Below, piece by piece: positions 9,501 to 18,227 of a stretch of DNA of 64,000 bases. Source of the stretch: Mycobacterium sp. ITM-2016-00316 (GTDB lineage Bacteria > Actinomycetota > Actinomycetes > Mycobacteriales > Mycobacteriaceae). Under the pieces are notes generated by a model. That model was not told the DNA's origin and made no database searches. It worked only from the letters and a program-made list of their open reading frames with translations. A program made the position numbers and the translations under genes. Location: the NCBI RefSeq assembly GCF_002968335.2, contig NZ_CP134398.1:5890001-5954000 (forward strand), written 5' to 3'. Each line of letters begins with the position of its first letter. Within the stretch, counting starts at the first letter, position 1.

Positions 9501-10493
9501 TCATGGCGCGGATTGGGCTGCTTCGATCGCGGCCAGTCTTGGCAGCACCGCATCGGTGAGCAGTTGCACAGACTGCCAGGCATGCTCCACGGGCATGCCG
9601 CCCACCAAGGGGTGCAGCATAATCGGTCCGAAGTCTGGGGTCTGACTGATCTCATCGACGAGCTGCTCGGGCGTCATCACGCGGTACCGACCGGAGGCGC
9701 GCACGTCCTCGAGGGTCTGCACGCCGGGCAGGTGCATGTGGGATCGGGCTATGCCGTCGGCCCATTGTCCATAGGTGACGGCTTCCCACAGGATGTGCTC
9801 GCCGAACTCGGCCCAGGCTTGGTCTGGATCGGGGTGCAGGTAGATCATCCCACGCACCACCGGTGGCGGCATGATGACCAGCGGGCGCATCCCGGCCGAC
9901 CTGCAGAGCTCGGTGTAGTACGAGGCCAGGTCCGGCCGGTGATCGGGCAGGCTCAACGGCAGTCCGAATCTCGCCGCGCGCCGCGCCGTGGCACGCACCG
10001 CACCGCCGACGTACAGCGGAGGATGCGGCCGCGTCCTGGTCGCTGAGCCGCCCGGCGAGCCCTCGTGCCACACGCTCAGCATCGTTTCGAGCAGCTCGTC
10101 CATGAGTTCACCACGGCGGTCGAAATCGACACCGAGAGCTTCGTACTCGACGCGTCGATAGCCCACGCCCAATGTGGTGTGCAGCCGGCCGCCGCTGGCC
10201 GCGTCGACCAGGGCGATGTCCTCGGCGAGGCGGACCGGATTCCACAGCGGACCCAACGCGCAGTCCACGCTGGCGATCATCGTGGTGGTCCGTGCCAGGA
10301 ACATCGACGCTGCCATGATCGGATTGCAACTCCAGCCGTGCCCGGTCACGTGATGCTCGTCCACGCTCACCACCGAGACGCCGCGGGAATCTCCCCACTC
10401 GGCCAGTTCCAACGCCGAGGAGATCAGCGTGCCGCGAACCTTTGGATCGCCACCGGGCGATGCGAAGTTGAAGCGCAGTACCGCAAGGGCCAT
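9501..10493 (-). CDS. LLM-class flavin-dependent oxidoreductase (probable F420 enzyme)
   Basis: A 330-residue bacterial-luciferase-like TIM barrel. SVDEHHVTGHGW, the LAEDIALVDAASGGR segment and GVGYRRVEYEALGVDFDRR are standard LLM landmarks. In mycobacteria this class mostly uses coenzyme F420 rather than FMN, but sequence alone does not settle the cofactor. It is the last gene of a minus-strand set that begins at the sulfotransferase; the VOC gene lies 11 bp upstream. It probably performs a hydride transfer or monooxygenation in that pathway. Confidence 0.8.
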   Translation of the reverse strand: MALAVLRFNFASPGGDPKVRGTLISSALELAEWGDSRGVSVVSVDEHHVTGHGWSCNPIMAASMFLARTTTMIASVDCALGPLWNPVRLAEDIALVDAASGGRLHTTLGVGYRRVEYEALGVDFDRRGELMDELLETMLSVWHEGSPGGSATRTRPHPPLYVGGAVRATARRAARFGLPLSLPDHRPDLASYYTELCRSAGMRPLVIMPPPVVRGMIYLHPDPDQAWAEFGEHILWEAVTYGQWADGIARSHMHLPGVQTLEDVRASGRYRVMTPEQLVDEISQTPDFGPIMLHPLVGGMPVEHAWQSVQLLTDAVLPRLAAIEAAQSAP

Positions 10494-10504
10494 GGCCGGG
10501 CTCC

Positions 10505-10972
10505 CTAGTTGCTGAGTAGTTGTAGGAACGTCGCCCAGTCACCGACGACGGTGCGATCGACGATCTCGATGCGGATGCCGGCCGCATCGATGAAGTAGGC
10601 GAACAATGAGGGCTGTGACGACGGCGAGTCTGCCGTGACCTCCAGCTCAAAGCCGCTGCGTTGCAGCGCATCCGCGGTTTCGGAAAAATTATCGGTGAAG
10701 TACCCCAGGTGGTGCACGGCGTTGCCGGGCGCACTCACCCAGGGTGTGCCGGGCACAGCCTGGATCAACTCGATGTGCGGCGCCTGCAACGAGTAGACGA
10801 ACGACATCTCCACCCGCCTGACGTCGGCCCCGATGCGGACGGTGACGTCGTTGCTCATGGGCTTGGTCCAGCGGTAGCCGGCCAGCTCGCCGAGACGCGC
10901 CATCTCAGCGTCGAGGTCCGAGACGACGATTCCGGTGTGGTAGAGATCAGAAACCTTGAGCGGCAGTGTCAT
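10505..10972 (-). CDS. VOC-superfamily (glyoxalase/dioxygenase-like) protein
   Basis: I chose the ATG at 10972, which gives 155 residues starting MTLPLKVSDLYHTGIVVSD; the longer reading adds an arginine-rich shadow. H13 in the N-terminal YHTGIVV, a His in HHLGYFT and an Asp/Glu pair near IRIEIVD are the sort of residues VOC proteins use to hold a metal. The family includes glyoxalases, methylmalonyl-CoA epimerases and extradiol dioxygenases. The cluster context favours a catabolic enzyme or epimerase. Confidence 0.7.
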   Translation of the reverse strand: MTLPLKVSDLYHTGIVVSDLDAEMARLGELAGYRWTKPMSNDVTVRIGADVRRVEMSFVYSLQAPHIELIQAVPGTPWVSAPGNAVHHLGYFTDNFSETADALQRSGFELEVTADSPSSQPSLFAYFIDAAGIRIEIVDRTVVGDWATFLQLLSN

Positions 10973-10995
10973 CGGTGAGTGTCCGTTTCTCTCTG

Positions 10996-11745
10996 TTAGA
11001 CGCAGTCGGATGCGGCGTCGACGACGAAGACCGCACCGCTGGTATAGGCGCTCTGCTCGGTACACAGGAAGGCGATGGTCGGTGCGACCTCGTCGACGGT
11101 GCCCAGCCGTCCGAGTGGGATGTGCGCCAATTCGGCCGAGATGATGTCGGGCACCGTCTTGGCCGGGGCCATCATCGGCGTATCGATGGTGCCCGGCGCG
11201 ATCGCGTTGACCCGGATCCCCTGGGGCGCCCAGGTGACCGCGAGGTTGCGGGTGACGTTGATGATCCCGGCCTTCGCCGCCGAATAGCCCGGCACCAGCG
11301 GCACCGCGCGCAGCGCCGACATCGACGCCACGTTCACGACGCAGGCTCCGCCGGGCAGGTTCGACGCTGCCAGCACCCGCCGTAGCCCGACGGTGAGCCG
11401 ATAGGTTCCCGTCAGGTTCATCGCGACCGAGAGCGCGAATCCGTCAGGCTTGGACTCGTCGAGTCCATTCGGAAAATTGGCACCACCGTTGTTGATCAGC
11501 ACGTCCAGCTCGGTGATGGCGGCCGCGAGCTCGTCGACGGACTGCTCGTCGCTCAACGCCAACGGGTGATACCGCATACCGGAGAGGTCGACGTCGTACT
11601 CCCCCGCGGCGGATCGGGTTCCGGTGACGACGACGGCGGCCCCCGCGTCCCGGAACAATGTCGCGGTGGCCAACCCGATGCCACTTGTGCCGCCGGTGAT
11701 CAGCACGTTGGTGCCGGTGAAATCGAAGGTGACATGAGCGGTCAT
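10996..11745 (-). CDS. Classical SDR
   Basis: Started at ATG 11745 (MTAHVTFDFTGTNVLITGG), whose ATGA overlaps the stop of the upstream MBL gene, a sign of translational coupling. Product 249 residues, with TGGTSGIG, NNGG, NVASMSAL and YSAAKAG giving the cofactor and catalytic motifs. The final segment EVAPTIAFLCTEQSAYTSGAVFVVDAASD matches FabG-like SDRs. It probably acts on a hydroxy/keto intermediate of the cluster. Confidence 0.85.
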   Translation of the reverse strand: MTAHVTFDFTGTNVLITGGTSGIGLATATLFRDAGAAVVVTGTRSAAGEYDVDLSGMRYHPLALSDEQSVDELAAAITELDVLINNGGANFPNGLDESKPDGFALSVAMNLTGTYRLTVGLRRVLAASNLPGGACVVNVASMSALRAVPLVPGYSAAKAGIINVTRNLAVTWAPQGIRVNAIAPGTIDTPMMAPAKTVPDIISAELAHIPLGRLGTVDEVAPTIAFLCTEQSAYTSGAVFVVDAASDCV

Positions 11746-13007
11746 CGGTGTGCCTCGATCTGTTTGGTCAGCCACGCCCGTTCCCAGAAGTTGGTGGCGT
11801 CGGCGAGAAGTGTTTCGTGGGCCGCGCACAGCAGCGCTCGGGCCTGCGTGTGGTCGGGCACCGCAGCGATCACGTTGTCGACCAGGGCGATCGCGCGCAC
11901 CGCGCGGCCCGCGGCAAGGTGTTCCTGCGCACGCGCGAGAAGAGCGTCGGCGCCGGCCAGTTCGACCACGTCGGCGGCAACGTCGGCGGGGCTGAGCGGG
12001 TACAGCTCAGTGGTGGAGCGGTGGTGGAACCAGCCGGTGTAGTTCTCCCAGATTGCCCTTACGTCCCAGGCGACCTTGCCGTAGCCCTGGCCGACGTCGA
12101 GGTGCGGTGGCAACGCGATGTCGCGCATCAGGGTCTGAACATCCTTGCCGGCGTTCATGCCGGCAACGGTTTCATCGTGAATGTAGGCGACGGCGTCGCG
12201 AAGCCGGGTGAGTTCGGCATGGATGCGGTCGGCGCCGGTGATCGCGTCGAAGTGTCCGGTGATGAGTACTTCCGGGCGCAGGTCTCGGACCCGTTCGATG
12301 GAGGAGATCACGGTCAGTGCGTCCCGGTAGCGGTCGCCACGCATGGTCACCAAGTTGGGGATGTGACCGAAGATCGGGCCGAAGACGTTGCCGCAGAGGC
12401 AGATCGACTGTTCGGGCAGCCAGACGACCAGCGAGTCGGTGGTTTCCCCACCGGGGGTCGCAATGAGCTCGATCCGCCGGCCGCCCACGGACAGGGTGCG
12501 GGTGTCATCGACCTCGACGTCGACGGTGGGGCTGGCCTGCGCCGGCAGTGGTCCCGGGAAACGTCGTTGGATGGCCCTGATGCCCGCAGTGAGGGTGTCC
12601 GAGAAGGCGAAGGCACTCTTGTGGGATCGATAGACCGCCAGTCGTTCGTTGTCGTCGCGCCATTGCCGCCAGTTGGCCTGGCCGACGATCTCGGTGTCCG
12701 GGTCACGCATGACGTCCACGCCGCCGACGTGGTCGTAGTGCCCCTGGGTGAGGATGATGTACCGCGTCGGCGAGGTGTCGACGGCATCGAAATTTGCTCG
12801 GTGGACCGGGCTTTCGAAGCCCATGCCGGTGTTGACGATCACCCGCCCATCGGAGGTGGTCAGCAGGTAGGCATTGGACAGGCCGGGGGATTCCCAAATG
12901 CCGGGCGCGATTCCGATGGCTGCGGGTGCCGTCGCGGGGGCGAGGGCGTCGGCGCCCGGTCGACTGCGGTAGACGGGTTCGAAATCGTCGTGTGAGCTGG
13001 CGTTCAT
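11742..13007 (-). CDS. Alkylsulfatase-like metallo-beta-lactamase-fold hydrolase
   Basis: A 421-residue protein with an MBL domain followed by an alkyl-sulfatase dimerisation-type domain near residues ~290-421 (YPLSPADVAADVVELAG, then NFWERAW). The metal motif reads TQGHYDHVGG: compared with the usual HxHxDH of SdsA/BDS1 sulfatases, the first His is a Gln while H-x-D-H remains. It could still bind one or two metals or be altered in activity. It sits between a sulfotransferase and an SDR with 9- and 4-base junctions. It may hydrolyse a sulfate ester or lactone; which is unknown. Confidence 0.75.
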   Translation of the reverse strand: MNASSHDDFEPVYRSRPGADALAPATAPAAIGIAPGIWESPGLSNAYLLTTSDGRVIVNTGMGFESPVHRANFDAVDTSPTRYIILTQGHYDHVGGVDVMRDPDTEIVGQANWRQWRDDNERLAVYRSHKSAFAFSDTLTAGIRAIQRRFPGPLPAQASPTVDVEVDDTRTLSVGGRRIELIATPGGETTDSLVVWLPEQSICLCGNVFGPIFGHIPNLVTMRGDRYRDALTVISSIERVRDLRPEVLITGHFDAITGADRIHAELTRLRDAVAYIHDETVAGMNAGKDVQTLMRDIALPPHLDVGQGYGKVAWDVRAIWENYTGWFHHRSTTELYPLSPADVAADVVELAGADALLARAQEHLAAGRAVRAIALVDNVIAAVPDHTQARALLCAAHETLLADATNFWERAWLTKQIEAHR

Positions 13008-13016
13008 CGTCGACTC

Positions 13017-14282
13017 CTAGTTCCTGGTCACGTGTTCGGGCCGGACATCGAAGCGATCGAAGTAGAACCCGAACCGCGACCGCAGTTCGTCCGGGCTGAC
13101 ACCGAATTGGCCCTGCAGGTCGTATCGGATCGAGCCGTGCTTGCCCCGAGGATTGGCATCCAGGTACGCGCGCAGCGCCGTGCGCACCGGCGCCGTCAAC
13201 TCCACGCCACCCTTGGTGTACAGCTGCTCAATGACGTCGAGTTCGTGTCCGTTGAGGTTGTGGAAGCTGACGTCGACACTGCTCTCAGGCGTCACGAGTT
13301 CCCGATCGCGCACACACGCGCTCAACAGCCGGTGCACCCGGTCGGCCCAGTAGTCGACCAGCCATTCAGGATCAACGGTCCTGCGACGCAAACGATCTGC
13401 ATACGCCATCATGGTGATTGCGGATTGGATCACCGCCACCGGGTCGCGGTGAGTGAAGGCCACGGTGGCGTCGGGAAATGTCGCCATGAGCGGCCCGAGT
13501 TGTTCGCAGTGCTGCGGCGACTTCAGGACCCAGGTCTGGGGCCCGCGCAGAAAGGTCAAGGCCTGTAGCACCTTTTTCAGGTAGGCGTAGTGCACCCTCT
13601 GGTCGAGGTGCAGGTAGAAGTCGCGCCACCCGGGCACGCGGGCGTGCCATTCCAGAACGTAGGCCGCGAAGTCCAGATCGAGAATCTCGACCTCTTCCTC
13701 GATGGCCTCGGGGAAGCGGTCGTGCATCGCCGCCACGTGGGGGGTGCTCATCATCATGGCGTCGTGTTCGGCCTTGGCCGCGCTGTAGCGCGGATCGACG
13801 CCGAACACGTCGGGTCCCCGACCTGGCAGCGGCAGCGGTTCCTGACTCTCCCAGTAGGGCAGTGCCCGGCGCCGACTGTCGGCGGCCAGCAAGTTCACCA
13901 GATGCGTGGTGCCCGACCGCGGCATCCCGACGACGATGAGTGGTTTCTCGATCTCGATCGCCTCGATCTCGGGATAGCGCCGGATCAGTGCCGTCAGGGA
14001 CAGTCGGTTGCGCAGCAGTCGCACCACCCTCGCTCGCAGCGTTCCCCTGCTCAGCTGCGTCAGCCCGTCGTCCGCCTCGATCGCCGCCACGTACGCGAGC
14101 AGGCGGTCGGCGACGCCGGGGTCACCGAGATCGTCGGCACCGGCCAGCGCGACCGCCTCGTCGAGCATCCGGTCCACGTCGAGGTCGACCCGTCGGGCCT
14201 CGGTGTAGTCGAGGATCTGACGCTGCACCTCGGTCAACCGTGGCGCGGCCAGGTCGTTGAACTCCAAGACACCGGTGTCCAT
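13017..14282 (-). CDS. Sulfotransferase (PAPS-dependent family)
   Basis: A 421-residue Sulfotransfer_3-type protein. KPLIVVGMPRSGTTHLVNLL is the P-loop-like PAPS 5'-phosphosulfate-binding loop, and FPDATVAFTHRDPVAVIQS supplies the 3'-phosphate-binding Arg/Ser segment. Mycobacteria have many such Stf proteins acting on lipids and small alcohols. This one heads the minus-strand set and faces the IclR gene across 57 bp that hold a palindrome. Pairing with an alkylsulfatase-like enzyme suggests a sulfated intermediate, an inference only. Confidence 0.8.
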   Translation of the reverse strand: MDTGVLEFNDLAAPRLTEVQRQILDYTEARRVDLDVDRMLDEAVALAGADDLGDPGVADRLLAYVAAIEADDGLTQLSRGTLRARVVRLLRNRLSLTALIRRYPEIEAIEIEKPLIVVGMPRSGTTHLVNLLAADSRRRALPYWESQEPLPLPGRGPDVFGVDPRYSAAKAEHDAMMMSTPHVAAMHDRFPEAIEEEVEILDLDFAAYVLEWHARVPGWRDFYLHLDQRVHYAYLKKVLQALTFLRGPQTWVLKSPQHCEQLGPLMATFPDATVAFTHRDPVAVIQSAITMMAYADRLRRRTVDPEWLVDYWADRVHRLLSACVRDRELVTPESSVDVSFHNLNGHELDVIEQLYTKGGVELTAPVRTALRAYLDANPRGKHGSIRYDLQGQFGVSPDELRSRFGFYFDRFDVRPEHVTRN

Positions 14283-14309
14283 GAACGTCTCCCGTCGAGA
14301 CTTGCAAAG

Positions 14310-14325
14310 CGTCGAATATTCGACG
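14310..14325. promoter_or_regulatory. 16-bp perfect palindrome, probable IclR operator
   Basis: CGTCGAATATTCGACG is a perfect palindrome in the 57-bp gap between the divergent sulfotransferase and IclR genes. A degenerate second half-site (TTCGATATTA, 14331-14340) abuts the IclR start codon. Its position would let one bound dimer control both directions. Assigned by location and symmetry only. Confidence 0.6.
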
Positions 14326-14339
14326 TACGCTTCGATATT

Positions 14340-15227
14340 ATGACGCGGCCGACGCTATCCCGTGACGACACAGACCGTCAAGCGACCTCGCCCCCCACCG
14401 AACGCGCGATCAGAATCGTCGAACTCCTGGCCACCGACAACGCCGGTGCATTGTCATTGACCGAGATCTCGCGCACGCTGGAGATCAGCCGCCCGACCTG
14501 TCACGCGATCCTCGCCACCCTGACCGAGCATCGGTGGGCGGTGCGCGATAACAACACCAACGGGTACTCGCTGGGGCCGGCCGTCCTGGCTCTGACCCGC
14601 AGCGCCGGCCAGCGCCCTTTTCAGCATGTTCTGCGCGAACTCCACACTGCCACACGTCTTCCCGTATTCGTCGCCCGTCGAGAGGCCGACACGATCGCCG
14701 TCATCGAGGCCGCCGGTGACGCGTCGCGCGGCCCGGCGCTGCAGCCCGGATTTCGGCTACCCCTGGTGGCCCCGTTCGGTCGAGACTTCGTGGCCTGGGC
14801 CGGCGCCGGCGATCAGCAGCGGTGGCTCGACGGCATCGGCGAGCCCTCCAGTGCGCTACGGGCCCGATTGTCGGCGGTGCTGTCCGAGGTGCGGGACCGC
14901 GGCGTCGTCCTGGAACGGCTGACCCCCGAGTACGTGAGCGTCTATTCAGCCCTGCGCGCCATGGGACCCCCCACCGGGAGCGACTCGATCACGATCCGGT
15001 TGGCGCAAGCCTTCGCCGACCTGACCGTGGTGGACTACCTGGCCGACGAGCTCGACAGCCAGACGACCGTCGCCATCGCCACCGTCTCGGCGCCCATCCG
15101 CAACCCCGACGGGGCCGTCGTCATGTCGATCACCGCCGCGCCCTTCGGCGAACTCACCGCGTCAGCGGTCAGGTCCCTCAGCACTCAGGTGCTCAACGCG
15201 GCCGCCGCCATCGAAGCAACGCGATGA
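14340..15227 (+). CDS. IclR-family transcriptional regulator
   Basis: The start at ATG 14340 gives 295 residues; a longer open frame upstream is the antisense of the sulfotransferase. Residues ~20-85 form the winged helix (LSLTEISRTLEISRPTCHAIL), and the rest is the effector-binding IclR domain. ATGA overlap or close spacing leads into the alcohol dehydrogenase. It is the natural candidate regulator of both arms of the island, through the palindrome just upstream. The ligand is unknown. Confidence 0.85.
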   Translation: MTRPTLSRDDTDRQATSPPTERAIRIVELLATDNAGALSLTEISRTLEISRPTCHAILATLTEHRWAVRDNNTNGYSLGPAVLALTRSAGQRPFQHVLRELHTATRLPVFVARREADTIAVIEAAGDASRGPALQPGFRLPLVAPFGRDFVAWAGAGDQQRWLDGIGEPSSALRARLSAVLSEVRDRGVVLERLTPEYVSVYSALRAMGPPTGSDSITIRLAQAFADLTVVDYLADELDSQTTVAIATVSAPIRNPDGAVVMSITAAPFGELTASAVRSLSTQVLNAAAAIEATR

Positions 15228-15274
15228 CAACCGCTCGACAGTCGCACCCGCAGACCCCGGAAAGAAGGCCCGCC

Positions 15275-16285
15275 ATGTTGAGAGCAATCGTCACCGCACC
15301 CGGAAAGACCGACGTGGTGGACGCGGAGCGGCCCGTCACCGGGCCGCGGGACGTGCTCGTCCGGATTCGTGCCTGCGGCATCTGTGGTTCGGACGCGCTC
15401 TACATCGCCATCGGCGGTCTGCCTCCGCACCATGGGTGTATGCCGCTGGGGCACGAGGCTGCCGGGGAGGTTGCCGAAGTGGGTTCCGAAGTCACCGGCA
15501 TCGCCGTCGGCGATCACGTCGTCATCGACCCGATGGCGACGCCCGGCGACATCATCGGCAACGGCGGCGCCCAGGGCGGGCTCTCGGAATACCTGCTGAT
15601 CGCCGACGCTCAGCGCGGCGTAGGCCTCGAAGTCATCCCCGATCACATTCCCTTCGAAGTCGCTGCCCTCAACGAACCCATGGCCGTGGCACTGCACGCC
15701 GCCAACCGCTGCAACCCCAAACCCGAGTCCAAAGTGCTCATCTTCGGTGCCGGACCCATCGGGCTGGGTGCCGTCCTGGCGTTCAGATCACTTGGTGTGC
15801 AACACATCGTCGTAGCCGACGTCATCGGATCGCGTCTCGAAAAGGCGCTTCAGGTCGGTGCCGACGCGGTCATCAATTCCGCGGAGGAGAACATCGCCGA
15901 GCGACTCGTCGCGATCCACGGGACCGGCGAAGCCATGTTCCCCGGAAAGACCGACACCGACATCTACCTCGACGCGGCCGGCGTCCCCGCAGTCGTCGAG
16001 ACCGCCATTGCGCTGGCCAAGAAGGGCGCCACCGTCGGCGTCGTCGCGGTCCACAAGAAGCCCGTTCCCGTGGACTTCCTCAGCATCATGAGCAACGAGA
16101 TCACCCTTGTCGGCTCCATCGGGTATCCCACCGAGATCTTCGCCGTAACAGCAGATCTCGTCGCCAATTGGCACAAGTATGCCCTCATCATCAGCCATAC
16201 CGTCGACTTCGCGGACCTGGATCACGCGCTCAGCCTCGCCGCCGACCCCGGGGCCGCCGACAAGATCATCATCACCACGAACTGA
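15275..16285 (+). CDS. Zinc-type alcohol dehydrogenase (MDR family)
   Basis: I start at ATG 15275 with AGAAGG upstream (336 residues); an ATG at 15224 overlapping the iclR stop is the alternative. CGICGSD and GHEAAGEV carry the catalytic-zinc Cys and His-Glu. The region that usually has four structural-zinc cysteines instead reads DPMATPGDIIGNGGAQGG, so the structural zinc site is absent. The NAD(P) motif is GAGPIG. Probably oxidises a secondary or polyol-type alcohol in the island's pathway. Confidence 0.85.
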   Translation: MLRAIVTAPGKTDVVDAERPVTGPRDVLVRIRACGICGSDALYIAIGGLPPHHGCMPLGHEAAGEVAEVGSEVTGIAVGDHVVIDPMATPGDIIGNGGAQGGLSEYLLIADAQRGVGLEVIPDHIPFEVAALNEPMAVALHAANRCNPKPESKVLIFGAGPIGLGAVLAFRSLGVQHIVVADVIGSRLEKALQVGADAVINSAEENIAERLVAIHGTGEAMFPGKTDTDIYLDAAGVPAVVETAIALAKKGATVGVVAVHKKPVPVDFLSIMSNEITLVGSIGYPTEIFAVTADLVANWHKYALIISHTVDFADLDHALSLAADPGAADKIIITTN

Positions 16286-16375
16286 GGGCACCCTGTGTCC
16301 CGGCGGTCGCAGAGGGGATGGGTGTGGCCAAGTGCGCGATCGCGATGTTTGTCGCTCCACTAGTACGGTGACAAA

Positions 16376-17161
16376 ATGATGGTCCCGACAGCAGCCGATG
16401 GTTCGCGGCCCGTTGCGGTGGTGACGGGGGCAGGCAGCCCTACCGGCATCGGTTTCGCCTGCGCCCGAGCCTTGGCGCCCACACATGCGCTTCTGATCGC
16501 GGCGACGTCATTGCGCATTTATGACCGTGTGGCCGAGCTGACCGCCACCGGCGCCGTGGCGGTTGGCTTCATCGGTGATCTCAGCGACTCTTCGACCGCG
16601 CAGCGACTCGCTCGCGACACCGTCGAGCACTTCGGCCGAGTCGACGTCCTTGTTAACAATGCGGGCATGACCGCCACAACGGGCAGCGAAGAACAGACAC
16701 CGGCCGAACTCACGTCCGACGACCTGTGGCGCGCGGCAATCTCCCGCAACCTCGACACGAACTTCTTCGTCACCCGAGCCGTGCTAACGCCCATGGCGCA
16801 GCGGGGTTTCGGGCGGATCGTGAACGTGGGTTCGGTGTCGGGACCGGTGATGGCCTACCGTGGAGACGCCGCCTATCACGCCGCAAAGGCAGCCTTAGTG
16901 GGGCTGACCCGATCGATTGCGATCGACAACGCCCACCAGGGCATCACCGCGAACATCGTGGCCCCGGGCTGGATCGCGACGGGGTCGGCGACCGAACACG
17001 AGAACGCAATGGGAGCTGCCACCCCACTGGGCCGCTCCGGTCGGCCCGACGAGGTCGCGGCCCTCGTCGCATTCCTTGCCTCCGCCGCGGCGTCTTACAT
17101 CACCGGCCAAATCTTCGTCGTCGACGGCGGAAACTCCATCGCCGAGGAGCGCGGCGCGTGA
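16376..17161 (+). CDS. FabG-like SDR
   Basis: A 261-residue SDR. The cofactor motif is [12 protein letters not shown] with a short insertion. NNAG, NVGSVSG and the active-site YHAAKAAL follow, and the C-terminus [15 protein letters not shown] is FabG-like. It starts 90 bp after the alcohol dehydrogenase on the same strand. It may extend the same pathway or be independent. Confidence 0.85.
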   Translation: MMVPTAADGSRPVAVVTGAGSPTGIGFACARALAPTHALLIAATSLRIYDRVAELTATGAVAVGFIGDLSDSSTAQRLARDTVEHFGRVDVLVNNAGMTATTGSEEQTPAELTSDDLWRAAISRNLDTNFFVTRAVLTPMAQRGFGRIVNVGSVSGPVMAYRGDAAYHAAKAALVGLTRSIAIDNAHQGITANIVAPGWIATGSATEHENAMGAATPLGRSGRPDEVAALVAFLASAAASYITGQIFVVDGGNSIAEERGA

Positions 17162-17201
17162 ATACCCCGCGAACTGACGTTGCCAGCGAAGCGGACGACT
17201 T

Positions 17202-17498
17202 TCATATGGGATGCCGCTGAGTACACCTGGATGCGAGCCGCAGGTGCGCGAACGACAACCGCCTGCAGGATCGGACCTCCGAGAGCAGATCCGCCTCCTC
17301 GTGGAAAAGCGCTTTCGGAAGACCGGATTCGTCGCAAACCACTTCGTTGAGCGGGTCGAGTTCGACGGGACCACTGATGCCGGCGAGTTCGAGCGCGGCC
17401 GTGGAGACGTAACCCGAGTGATTACCATCGAACAGCCGAATGAGGACCTTCCGCCGTCCTAAGGAAAGTTGCCCTACTCGGACCGCGATAGGCACCAA
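17202..17498 (-). CDS. Possible small hypothetical protein
   Basis: A 98-codon frame beginning with TTG (a GTG follows) reads as a plausible protein: VPIAVRVGQLSLGRRKVLIR, then an acidic middle ALFHEEADLLSEV. I recognise no family. It is the only protein-like reading in the 388-bp gap between the SDR and the DUF1275 gene. Its C-terminal residues look less convincing, and it may be a decayed gene. Confidence 0.3.
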   Translation of the reverse strand: MVPIAVRVGQLSLGRRKVLIRLFDGNHSGYVSTAALELAGISGPVELDPLNEVVCDESGLPKALFHEEADLLSEVRSCRRLSFAHLRLASRCTQRHPI

Positions 17499-17549
17499 AT
17501 CGACGGCAATCTCAGATCGCCCACGGCGGGGTTGTCCTGTCCGTCTTGC

Positions 17550-18227
17550 CTATTGAGCACCCACAGCTTCCGCGCGCTCCCAGAAATGGTGGGCCAGCAC
17601 TGCGCAGGCGAGCGTCACGGCCGCCGCCGCGTAGACCGGCACGCTGATGTGCATCTTCATCAGCAGCCCGCCCGCCAGCGCGCCGGCGAAGATGGCGACG
17701 ACGGCCCACAGCCGGCGGTGAGTGAACCAGATCAGGCCACCCTTGTATAGGGTTTCGCTGGCATACGACGTGATGGTCGACGTCACCACGACGGTGGTCA
17801 AGTCGGTCACCGCCAGGAACCGCGCGATGGACGCCTGTGCACCCATAACGAGTGCGATGGTCGCGGCCGCCGCAACGCCACCCGACGACCGTCCCGACAC
17901 GGGCACGAACAGTAACGCGGTTGCCACGCCCGCCAGTACTACGGCGTTTATGCACATGGTAGCCGTCACTGCCGAAGTCCACGCCCGCGCGCGGCCGCGG
18001 ATCATCCCGCCGACGATCGCTGCCCCCGCCACATACCCGACCAGGGCGATCAGCGGGCCGGCAACGGGAAGGCCCTCCTCCGCGGCGACGCCCATCCCGA
18101 GGATGACGACGTTGCCTGTCATGTTGCCGGTGAAGACGCGGTCCAGGCCGAGGTAGCCGACGGCGTCCAGCGCTCCCGTCACAACCGTGAGCGCCATCAT
18201 CAGCCACACGTGCAGATGACGGATCAC
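17550..18227 (-). CDS. DUF1275 (YoaK) membrane protein
   Basis: A 225-residue membrane protein with six or so hydrophobic segments. The family signature ALDAVGYLGLDRVFTGNMTGN is at residues ~19-39. The function of DUF1275 proteins is not established. Its start overlaps the stop of the gamma-glutamyltransferase gene by 4 bases, so it is probably the last gene of the transporter operon and may be an exporter or accessory for a product. Confidence 0.8.
   Translation of the reverse strand: MIRHLHVWLMMALTVVTGALDAVGYLGLDRVFTGNMTGNVVILGMGVAAEEGLPVAGPLIALVGYVAGAAIVGGMIRGRARAWTSAVTATMCINAVVLAGVATALLFVPVSGRSSGGVAAAATIALVMGAQASIARFLAVTDLTTVVVTSTITSYASETLYKGGLIWFTHRRLWAVVAIFAGALAGGLLMKMHISVPVYAAAAVTLACAVLAHHFWERAEAVGAQ

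Noticed and set aside
13590..14339. Upstream extension of the IclR frame
   Set aside because: It is antisense to the sulfotransferase; the IclR domain begins only after ATG 14340.
14822..15274. Upstream extension of the alcohol dehydrogenase frame
   Set aside because: It overlaps the IclR gene in another frame; a ribosome site and the conserved N-terminus favour 15275.
17211..17462. Plus-strand 83-codon frame in the gap before the DUF1275 gene
   Set aside because: Its composition is less protein-like than the opposite strand's reading; neither is certain.
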